Source of the DNA: Anaerolineaceae bacterium UBA5224
GTDB taxonomy: Bacteria > Chloroflexota > Anaerolineae > Anaerolineales > Anaerolineaceae
Length of the DNA stretch: 5,915 nucleotides
NCBI GenBank assembly: GCA_002409365.1
Contig: DHUW01000024.1
Location: forward strand, 1 to 5,915
Direction of reading: 5' to 3'
Shown: piece after piece, positions 1 to 5,166 of the stretch
How positions within the stretch are numbered: the stretch's first letter is position 1
Layout: every line of letters starts with the position of its first letter
Notes under the pieces: generated by a model
The model's input: only the letters and a program-made list of their open reading frames with translations
Told to the model about the DNA's origin: nothing
The model's database searches: none
Program-made: the position numbers and the translations under genes

Positions 1-285
1 GATGAGGCTACCGCCAGCATCGATCCATTTACTGAACAACAGATCCAGGAAGCACTTAACCTGATCCTCGACCAATCCACCAGCATCCTGATCGCTCACC
101 GGCTTTCGACAGTCAAATCTGCTGACCGGATCATTGTTCTTGAAAATGGCAAAATCCTTGAAGAAGGCACTCACGATCAGTTGCTGGCAACCAGTGGACA
201 TTATGCCTCACTTTATAACACCTACTTCCGCCATCAATCCCTGGAGTATGTGGAAGAAGCCGGCCAGTTGTTGAAGGATTCTTAA
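1..285 (+). CDS. ABC transporter ATP-binding/permease protein, 3' end only
   Basis: This is the last 94 codons of an ABC transporter ATPase; the 5' part lies left of the window. The fragment opens on the Walker B aspartate and catalytic glutamate (DEATAS, residues 1-6). The D-loop follows (SIDP, 6-9), then the H-loop switch histidine in IAHRLST (His33), and the usual ADRIIVLENGKILEEGTH segment (about residues 40-57). A tail of roughly 35 residues ends in KDS. IAHRLST with EEGTH is typical of the fused membrane-plus-ATPase exporters (MsbA, MdlB and LmrA type) of the inner membrane, which pump lipids, drugs or peptides outward. The catalytic Glu and switch His are both present, so this ATP site should be active; in heterodimeric exporters that would mark the competent half. 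The substrate cannot be told, because the membrane domain is missing. The transporter assignment is firm and the exporter subclass is inferred. Confidence 0.93.
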   Translation, partial: DEATASIDPFTEQQIQEALNLILDQSTSILIAHRLSTVKSADRIIVLENGKILEEGTHDQLLATSGHYASLYNTYFRHQSLEYVEEAGQLLKDS

Positions 286-290
286 TTCCT

Positions 291-326
291 GACTGTCAGT
301 GCGAGCGAAAAGAAGCGATCCCACAC
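291..326. repeat. Probable worn dispersed intergenic repeat (GTCATTGCGAGCGAAG type)
   Basis: Between the ABC gene and mnmA the sequence reads CTGTCAGTGCGAGCG, then AAAAGAAGCGATCCC. This closely resembles, with a few changes, the intergenic repeat CTGTCATTGCGAGCG / AAGCGAAGCAATCCC seen scattered in many environmental bacterial genomes. That comparison is from memory, not from a search. A second, inverted end is not clear. Just downstream a small hairpin with a C(TTCG)G loop (about 323-340) has six pairs and one bulged G. It has no T tract, so it is not a convincing terminator for the ABC gene. Confidence 0.4.
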
Positions 327-396
327 ACTTCGGTGGTGTTATATCTCGTCTTGCATGCGACGCGTTATTTGAATATTCGGTTAAAATTCCCACCAT

Positions 397-1452
397 ATGA
401 AAAAAGTGGTACTTGCACTCAGCGGTGGGGTAGACAGCGCCATCGCTGCACATCTTCTGCAGCAACAAGGCTACCAGGTTCACGGGCTGAACCTGCTCAC
501 CTGGGGTGATGATATCCAGAGAGAAAGCGTCCAGGAGATTGCCGACAATCTCCACTTCCCTGTTGAATTTCTGGATGTAAGGCAAACCTTCAGCGAGCAG
601 GTGATCCAACCCTTTATCCAGGCGTATCACAACGGACTCACCCCCAGTCCCTGTGTTTTCTGTAACCGCCAAATCAAGTGGAAGGCAATTTTGCAGAAAG
701 CTGATGAAATTGGGGCTGAATTTGTGGCCACCGGTCATTATGCCAGGTTGAAACAGAATGAAAAAGGGCTTACTGAAATCTGGAAAGCAGCCGACCTTGC
801 CAAAGACCAAAGCTATATGCTTACTTTTCTGATGCAAAATATGCTCAGACGCACTCTATTACCTCTAGGTGAATATAGCAAACCTTGCATTCGCGAGATT
901 GCAGCCGGCTTGGGTTTGGCCGTCTCCGGCAAACCAGACAGCCAGGACTTGTGCTTCCTGGCTTGTACTGATTACCGCGATTTCCTGCGCCAGCATTCCG
1001 TTCGGCCAGCTTTGCCTGGACCAATCTACCATGTCGATGGCAGACTGCTCGGCGAGCATCAGGGACTGGAGTTTTATACGATTGGTCAGCGTAAAGGTTT
1101 ACCCTCATCAACAGAAGCACTCTATGTTGTTGAAAAGAGGTCGGCAGACAACAGTCTGATCGTTGGATTTCTGAAAGACCTGGGAGCAGACACTTTTTTT
1201 GTTGACCAGGTCAACTGGATTTCCGGGGAAAACCCTCAAAAAGCAATTCGGGCAGAGGTAAAAATCCGATATAAAGCGATACCAACCAAGGCTACTGTTG
1301 AGCCTCAAGCAGAAGGCAGCGTCCTGGTTACCGCTGATAAACTCCTGCGCGATATCACACCTGGACAGATCGCTGCCTTTTACGATGGCGATCATCTTTT
1401 AGGCGGTGGTGTAATTGTAAAAGCAAGCTCCCACTGTACGAATGGGCTTTAG
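397..1452 (+). CDS. mnmA: tRNA-specific 2-thiouridylase MnmA
   Basis: MnmA adenylates and thiolates U34 in the wobble position of tRNA(Lys), tRNA(Glu) and tRNA(Gln), using sulfur relayed from a cysteine desulfurase in the cytoplasm. The 351-residue length is close to the family norm of about 360. The PP-loop ATP-binding motif SGGVDS is at residues 9-14. Other family motifs are TGHYAR (112-117), KDQSYML (136-142), GKPDSQDLCF (178-187) and IGQRKGL (229-235). The C-terminal beta-barrel ends in FYDGDHLLGGGVI. Cys89 in the CN motif and Cys186 correspond to the two catalytic cysteines of the E. coli enzyme. An extra Cys86 makes a CxxC (PCVFCN). The ATG at 397 gives the standard MKKVVLALSGGVDS start, but only a weak Shine-Dalgarno lies before it. 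A TAAAAT at 382-387 would even place transcription start almost at the ATG, though no matching -35 is seen. The gene appears monocistronic. Confidence 0.97.
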   Translation: MKKVVLALSGGVDSAIAAHLLQQQGYQVHGLNLLTWGDDIQRESVQEIADNLHFPVEFLDVRQTFSEQVIQPFIQAYHNGLTPSPCVFCNRQIKWKAILQKADEIGAEFVATGHYARLKQNEKGLTEIWKAADLAKDQSYMLTFLMQNMLRRTLLPLGEYSKPCIREIAAGLGLAVSGKPDSQDLCFLACTDYRDFLRQHSVRPALPGPIYHVDGRLLGEHQGLEFYTIGQRKGLPSSTEALYVVEKRSADNSLIVGFLKDLGADTFFVDQVNWISGENPQKAIRAEVKIRYKAIPTKATVEPQAEGSVLVTADKLLRDITPGQIAAFYDGDHLLGGGVIVKASSHCTNGL

Positions 1453-1468
1453 TCTCTCCGCAACCTAG

Positions 1469-1490
1469 CCAACACGACTGTTTCGGTTGG
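1469..1490 (+). other. Stem-loop just after mnmA, possible weak terminator
   Basis: CCAAC (1469-1473) and CGA (1475-1477) pair with TCG (1483-1485) and GTTGG (1486-1490). This leaves one bulged A and a five-base loop, CTGTT. The hairpin begins 17 bases after the mnmA stop, where a terminator would be expected. However, the bases that follow (GGCAAGCC) are not a T tract, so strong intrinsic termination is doubtful. It may instead protect the mRNA end. Confidence 0.3.
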
Positions 1491-1523
1491 GGCAAGCCTC
1501 TATTTCAAGAGTGATCCTTAAAC

Positions 1524-1552
1524 TTGTGCACAACCTGAACCCTGCACGTTCA
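1524..1552. promoter_or_regulatory. Operator-like inverted repeats upstream of gcvH promoter
   Basis: Two dyads lie side by side here: the perfect 10-base palindrome TTGTGCACAA (1524-1533) and the interrupted dyad TGAACcctgcacGTTCA (1536-1552). The second ends five bases before the predicted -35. From the predicted transcription start they sit at about -70 to -42, a usual position for an activator or a repressor. No known regulator's consensus is recognised. Function is inferred only from symmetry and position. Confidence 0.35.
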
Positions 1553-1557
1553 ATATT

Positions 1558-1587
1558 TCGACAAAAGATGCCAATGCCTGATAGAAT
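1558..1587 (+). promoter_or_regulatory. Predicted sigma70-type extended -10 promoter of the gcv operon
   Basis: The -35 is TCGACA (1558-1563, five of six matches to TTGACA). After an 18-base gap comes the -10, TAGAAT (1582-1587, five of six matches). It is preceded by TG at 1579-1580, giving an extended -10 (TGATAGAAT). Transcription would begin near 1594, leaving a leader of about 53 bases before gcvH. This is the best promoter in the mnmA-gcvH gap. Confidence 0.6.
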
Positions 1588-1634
1588 ATCAGCAAAGCGT
1601 AATGGGCTTTTTCGCAAATAATGTTCACATTACA

Positions 1635-1641
1635 AAAGGAG
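1635..1641 (+). promoter_or_regulatory. Ribosome binding site that fixes the gcvH start
   Basis: AAAGGAG sits five bases before the ATG at 1647. An in-frame ATG at 1602 would add 15 residues but has no Shine-Dalgarno and falls next to the predicted transcription start. The 1647 start also gives the normal GcvH N-terminus (MLVPENLKY). Confidence 0.9.
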
Positions 1642-1646
1642 TAACA

Positions 1647-2033
1647 ATGCTAGTTCCAGAAAATCTCAAGTATCAAAAAACCGACGAATGGGTAAAAGTT
1701 GAGAATGGTGTCGCTACCATCGGTATCACTGACTTCGCACAGGATTCTCTTTCCGATGTAGTTTTTGTTGAGTTCGAAGTCGATGTTGACGATGAAGTCA
1801 AGGTTGGTGAAAGCCTGGCGACCATCGAATCCGTCAAAGCAGCTGCCGAAGTAGTTTTCCCCGTAAGTGGGAAGGTGATCGAGGTTAACCAAACTCTCAT
1901 CGACACCCCTGAGGTTCTGAACGAGAGCCCCTACGGAGAAGGCTGGTTGGTGAAGTTACAGGCTGCTGACGAATCTGAACTCGATAAACTGATGGACGCC
2001 CCGACCTACGACGCCTATACCAAGGATAGATAA
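1647..2033 (+). CDS. gcvH: Glycine cleavage system H protein (lipoyl carrier)
   Basis: GcvH is the small cytoplasmic shuttle of the glycine cleavage system. Its lipoyl-lysine arm accepts the aminomethyl group from the P-protein, carries it to the T-protein, and is reoxidised by lipoamide dehydrogenase. The 128 residues match the family length of 125-130. The N-terminal KYQKTDEWVKVE (9-20) and the GITDFAQDSLSDVVFVE strand region (26-42) are classic. The lipoylation hairpin ESVKAAAEVVFPVSGKV (61-77) carries the modified lysine at position 64. The C-terminal half has NESPYGEGWLVKL (92-104), also standard. It is the first gene of the operon, with only three bases between its stop and the gcvPA start. 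Carrying gcvH in front of the split P-protein genes is common, but here gcvT is not alongside. Nothing suggests damage; all key residues are present. Confidence 0.98.
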   Translation: MLVPENLKYQKTDEWVKVENGVATIGITDFAQDSLSDVVFVEFEVDVDDEVKVGESLATIESVKAAAEVVFPVSGKVIEVNQTLIDTPEVLNESPYGEGWLVKLQAADESELDKLMDAPTYDAYTKDR

Positions 2034-2036
2034 GCC

Positions 2037-3392
2037 ATGTTTACACCCCACACGAAACACGATGTGGAGGTGATGCTCAAGTCGATCGGGGTCGAAAAAA
2101 TTGAGGATCTTTTCCAGGAGATCCCAACTCAATTTCGTTACCCCGATTTGAATTTAGCCCCCCATCTGACGGAGATGGAAGCTGCTTCACAACTCGAGAG
2201 TATTGCCTCCGCCAATGCCACCACCAAGGATCTTTTAAGTTTCCTGGGTGCTGGTGCGTATGACCACTACGTCCCCGCTGCTATCGATAATCTGCTGCAG
2301 CGCGGTGAGTTTTATACAGCCTACACTCCCTATCAACCTGAAATCTCACAGGGAACGCTCCAGGCAATTTTCGAATTCCAATCCTTGATCTGCAAACTGA
2401 CCGGAATGGATGTCAGCAATGCCTCTCATTATGACGGCGCTACTGCAGCTGCTGAAGCAGTTATCCTTGCCTACGATAATTTCCGCGGCAAGCGTAAAAA
2501 GGTTTTGGTCTCGCGTGCTGTGAATCCGCAATACCGCCAGGTGATTCGCACCTATATGCAGGCTGAAACTTCCCTGCAAATCGTCGGTGATGATATTGGA
2601 ACTGGCATTAACCCTGATATGCAGAAATTCATAGCCCAGATTGACAACGACACTGCATTGGTCATTGTGCAATACCCCGATTTCTTTGGTCGGATTATTG
2701 ACTATACGCAGTTGATCAAGACCGCTCACGAATTTGGCGCCCTTGTTGCCGTGGCTGTCAACCCGACAGCCCTTGGTCTGCTCACCCCTCCCGGCGAAAT
2801 CGGTGCTGATATTGCTTTTGGCGAAGGTCAGCCCCTGGGGATTCCGCTTTCTTATGGTGGACCTTACCTGGGCTTCTTTGCAGTTAAGAATCCTCTGTTG
2901 CGCAAACTTTCCGGGCGCATAGTTGGTGAAACTGTCGATGCTGATGGTAAACCGGCCTATGTGCTTACTCTGACCGCCCGCGAGCAGCATATCCGCCGTG
3001 AGAAGGCCTCGTCCAATATTTGCAGCAACCAGGGCCTCATGACCCTCGCTGCTACCATTTATTTGAGTCTGTTGGGCAAGACCGGTCTCCAGCAGGTTGC
3101 CAACCTGTGCTACCAAAAAGCTCATTACACCGCTGACCAGCTTTCTGGCATTGATGGCTTTACCCTGGTGGACGAAACAACACCCTTCTTCCATGAGTTT
3201 GTGGTCAAGTGTGATCAACCGATCCAGGAAGTGCTGGACCATCTGCTCGAGCACAACATCCTTGGTGGTTATGATCTGGGTCATGATTACCCGGAACTTG
3301 AAAATCATCTGATGCTTGCTGTGACCGAAAAAATAACGAGGGAAGATATAGAATACCTGAGTGCCGTTCTTCAGGAGGAAAATCATGGCTGA
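2037..3392 (+). CDS. gcvPA: Glycine dehydrogenase (decarboxylating) subunit 1, P-protein alpha
   Basis: GcvPA is the N-terminal half of the P-protein in organisms where that enzyme is split. With GcvPB it forms the heterodimer that decarboxylates glycine and loads aminomethyl onto lipoyl-GcvH. The 451 residues match the usual length of about 450. Family signatures occur in order: FLGAGAYDHYVP (69-80), FYTAYTPYQPEISQGTLQ (92-109), MDVSNASHYDGATAAAEA (124-141), FGEGQPLGIPLSYGGPYLG (261-279), and TAREQHIRREKASSNICSNQ (313-332). The fold is the aspartate aminotransferase type, but this half lacks the PLP-binding lysine motif, as expected. The start ATG follows the gcvH stop by three bases, with AAGGA (2022-2026) inside the gcvH end as a modest ribosome site. 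The end overlaps gcvPB by eight bases, so translation of the two subunits is probably coupled. Confidence 0.98.
   Translation: MFTPHTKHDVEVMLKSIGVEKIEDLFQEIPTQFRYPDLNLAPHLTEMEAASQLESIASANATTKDLLSFLGAGAYDHYVPAAIDNLLQRGEFYTAYTPYQPEISQGTLQAIFEFQSLICKLTGMDVSNASHYDGATAAAEAVILAYDNFRGKRKKVLVSRAVNPQYRQVIRTYMQAETSLQIVGDDIGTGINPDMQKFIAQIDNDTALVIVQYPDFFGRIIDYTQLIKTAHEFGALVAVAVNPTALGLLTPPGEIGADIAFGEGQPLGIPLSYGGPYLGFFAVKNPLLRKLSGRIVGETVDADGKPAYVLTLTAREQHIRREKASSNICSNQGLMTLAATIYLSLLGKTGLQQVANLCYQKAHYTADQLSGIDGFTLVDETTPFFHEFVVKCDQPIQEVLDHLLEHNILGGYDLGHDYPELENHLMLAVTEKITREDIEYLSAVLQEENHG
3373..3378 (+). promoter_or_regulatory. Ribosome binding site that fixes the gcvPB start
   Basis: A full AGGAGG lies inside the last codons of gcvPA, six bases before the ATG at 3385. 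A GTG at 3361 in the same frame would add eight residues but would put this site within the coding region. MAEPTIFDLS is a sensible N-terminus, so 3385 is chosen. Confidence 0.88.
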
Positions 3393-4863
3393 ACCGACTA
3401 TTTTTGACCTTTCTGTCGCCGGACGCACAGGCGTCACCTTCCCCGAACCGGATGTACCCGAAACCGCCTTGCCAAAAGGCTTTGTTCGTGAAAAACTGCA
3501 GTTGCCTGAAATGTCAGAAATGCAGGTTGTCCGTCATTTCACCAGCATTTCGCAAAAGAATTACGCCATCGATCTGGGTCTTTACCCGCTTGGCTCCTGC
3601 ACGATGAAATACAACCCCAAGATCAACGAAGCTGTCAGTCGCTTGCCTGGCTTCACTGCCACACATCCCCTCCAGCCTATTGACACTGTCCAGGGAAACC
3701 TTTATTTGATGTACTCCTTGCAGGAAATGCTCAAAGAGATCACTGGCTTTGCAGCGGTCACTTTGGAGCCTGCTGCTGGTGCACAGGGTGAGTTGGTTGG
3801 CACAATGATCATCCACAAGTATCACAAAGATCGTGGTGATCACCAGCGCACGCGCATGCTCATCCCCGATTCCGCCCATGGAACCAACCCCGCCTCCTCG
3901 GCAATGATGGGATTCGATGTGGTCCCTTTACCATCTGACGGACGTGGTAATGTTGACATCGCAGCTCTGAAAGAGCTCTGCGATGAAAACCTGGCTGGGT
4001 TGATGTTTACCAACCCCAACACGTTGGGTCTGTTTGATGAAAACGTCTGCGAAGTAGTCAATATTGTCCACAAAGCCGGTGGCTTGGTCTATGGCGATGG
4101 TGCCAATATGAATGCCCTGTTGGGCGTGTTCCGCCCCGGTGATGTAGGCATCGACATTCTGCACCTCAATCTACACAAAACCTTCTCGACCCCACATGGT
4201 GGTGGTGGCCCTGGTTCTGGTCCAGTGGCGGTGCAGCAGCACCTGATCGATTATTTACCTGACCCGATTGTCGGTATGATCGACGAAGGTGATGAAGAGA
4301 CAGCACCGTTCTATGGTTTTATCCACCCCGAAAAAAGCATCGGGCGGGTCAAATCGTTTTATGGTCACTTTGGGATGCACATTCGCGCTTACACCTATAT
4401 CGCCATGCTCGGGAAGGCAGGTCTGCGTGATGTGGCTGAAAAAGCGGTTTTGAATGCCAATTATATGCAGGTGAAGCTCAAAAGCACTTACACTTTACCT
4501 TATGACCGCCATTGCATGCACGAATTTGTCCTGGAAGGCTATTGGAAGGATGTGCCTGACATTCATGCCCTCGATATCGCCAAGCGCCTGATGGATTACG
4601 ATTTCCATCCGCCAACAAACTACTTCCCCCTGATCGTGCACGAAGCATTGATGATTGAGCCTACTGAAACCGAAGCCAAAGAAACTCTGGACCGCTTTGT
4701 AGACGCGATGCTCAAGATCGCCGAGGAAGCCCGCACCAACCCCGAGTTGCTTCACGACGCCCCTCACAACACCCCTGTTAGGCGCTGTGACGAACTCAAA
4801 GCAGCGAAAGACCTGGTATTGTGCTGCTACGTCGGCGACGACTGGCCCGGAGAGAAAAGCTAA
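3385..4863 (+). CDS. gcvPB: Glycine dehydrogenase (decarboxylating) subunit 2, P-protein beta
   Basis: GcvPB is the PLP-bearing C-terminal half of the split P-protein and works in the cytoplasm with GcvPA and GcvH. The 492 residues are typical of the family. Motifs in order are LGSCTMKYNPK (69-79), LEPAAGAQGE (128-137), PDSAHGTNPASS (161-172), YGDGANMNA (236-244) and the cofactor site LNLHKTFSTPHGGGGPGSGP (261-280). Lys265 in that site is the expected Schiff-base lysine, followed by the glycine-rich loop. GRVKSFYGHFGMHIRAYTYI (330-349) and FHPPTNYFPLIVHEALMIEP (about 417-436) complete the active-site region. The gene starts eight bases before gcvPA ends and is followed by the operon terminator, so it is the last gene of the unit. 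No gcvT, lpd or lipoate ligase follows it here. The sequence shows no frameshift or missing residue. Confidence 0.98.
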   Translation: MAEPTIFDLSVAGRTGVTFPEPDVPETALPKGFVREKLQLPEMSEMQVVRHFTSISQKNYAIDLGLYPLGSCTMKYNPKINEAVSRLPGFTATHPLQPIDTVQGNLYLMYSLQEMLKEITGFAAVTLEPAAGAQGELVGTMIIHKYHKDRGDHQRTRMLIPDSAHGTNPASSAMMGFDVVPLPSDGRGNVDIAALKELCDENLAGLMFTNPNTLGLFDENVCEVVNIVHKAGGLVYGDGANMNALLGVFRPGDVGIDILHLNLHKTFSTPHGGGGPGSGPVAVQQHLIDYLPDPIVGMIDEGDEETAPFYGFIHPEKSIGRVKSFYGHFGMHIRAYTYIAMLGKAGLRDVAEKAVLNANYMQVKLKSTYTLPYDRHCMHEFVLEGYWKDVPDIHALDIAKRLMDYDFHPPTNYFPLIVHEALMIEPTETEAKETLDRFVDAMLKIAEEARTNPELLHDAPHNTPVRRCDELKAAKDLVLCCYVGDDWPGEKS

Positions 4864-4897
4864 TACTGCGTGTAACAAAGGTTAAAGTAAGAGATTC

Positions 4898-4932
4898 AAA
4901 AAGCCGGGTTCATGGATAGAATCCGGCTTTTT
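4898..4932 (+). terminator. Intrinsic terminator of the gcvH-gcvPA-gcvPB operon
   Basis: GCCGGGTTC (4903-4911) pairs with GAATCCGGC (4919-4927) across nine positions, including one G-T wobble, around a seven-base loop. AAAAA before and TTTTT after (4928-4932) extend the stem and supply the U tract. It begins 34 bases after the gcvPB stop. The A run on the other side could also let it work in the reverse direction. Confidence 0.92.
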
Positions 4933-5007
4933 GTTCGATAAGTGTTAATGTTTTTTAGGTTTTTATTCAAATTACCCATTTATAACCACCAAATATTCGA
5001 ACAAAAA
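4928..5007. repeat. 11-base perfect inverted repeat spanning an AT-rich gap
   Basis: TTTTTGTTCGA (4928-4938) and its exact reverse complement TCGAACAAAAA (4997-5007) are separated by 58 bases. The left arm starts in the T tract of the gcv terminator. The bases between are AT-rich with no open reading frame. The arms could form a long-loop hairpin in RNA or mark the ends of a small decayed element. There is no recognised family and no flanking duplication. Confidence 0.5.
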
Positions 5008-5082
5008 TACCTAGGGTTAAACTTGAAAACACAGATTGTACATAAATAAAACTATTCAATAGAATTATTTTCTAATGGCAAT
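5008..5082. other. AT-rich spacer without a gene
   Basis: The stretch between the gcv terminator and the next promoter is strikingly AT-rich compared with the operon and shows no coding signal on either strand. The only structure seen here, beside the inverted repeat to its left, is the short dyad CTATTcAATAG (5052-5062). It lies about 20 bases before the -35 and could be an operator, but it may be chance in such sequence. Confidence 0.5.
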
Positions 5083-5110
5083 TTGACATATTACTTCTTT
5101 CTGTTATATT
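5083..5110 (+). promoter_or_regulatory. Near-consensus sigma70-type promoter of the exported-protein gene
   Basis: A perfect -35 TTGACA (5083-5088) is followed after 16 bases by the -10 TATATT (5105-5110, five of six matches). TG at 5102-5103 makes it an extended -10. Transcription would begin near 5117, giving a leader of about 50 bases. The perfect palindrome ATTATATAAT (5108-5117) overlaps the -10 and start point. This is the strongest promoter in the window. Confidence 0.75.
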
Positions 5111-5154
5111 ATATAATAATGCGACTTTCCGATTTTTAATGTTTTTATGTTCTC

Positions 5155-5162
5155 AAAGGAGG
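5155..5162 (+). promoter_or_regulatory. Strong ribosome binding site for the exported-protein gene
   Basis: AAAGGAGG lies four bases before the ATG at 5167. Together with the promoter it supports a real, well-translated gene from this start. Confidence 0.85.
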
Positions 5163-5166
5163 AACT

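Noticed and set aside
208..837. Long minus-strand reading frame of 209 codons opposite mnmA
   Set aside because: It lies antisense to a clear mnmA, has no ribosome site and shows no known motif. It is a shadow of the coding bias of mnmA.
1441..1610. 10-base direct repeat AATGGGCTTT at 1441-1450 and 1601-1610
   Set aside because: One copy is the last codons of mnmA and the other is in the gcvH leader. No extended similarity surrounds them, so chance is the simplest reading.
1602..1646. Upstream in-frame ATG extending GcvH by 15 residues
   Set aside because: It has no ribosome site, lies almost at the predicted transcription start, and the extension is absent from normal GcvH proteins. The ATG at 1647 has AAAGGAG at proper spacing.
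1453..1646. Glycine riboswitch before gcvH
   Set aside because: The conserved aptamer cores are not seen, and the leader from the predicted start is only about 53 bases, too short for even one full aptamer. The GGGGCAAGCC near 1489 is only a partial resemblance.
2346..3437. Minus-strand reading frame of 363 codons opposite gcvPA
   Set aside because: It is unusually long, but the opposite strand encodes an intact GcvPA with all family motifs. The antisense protein has no recognisable domain, start signal or promoter.
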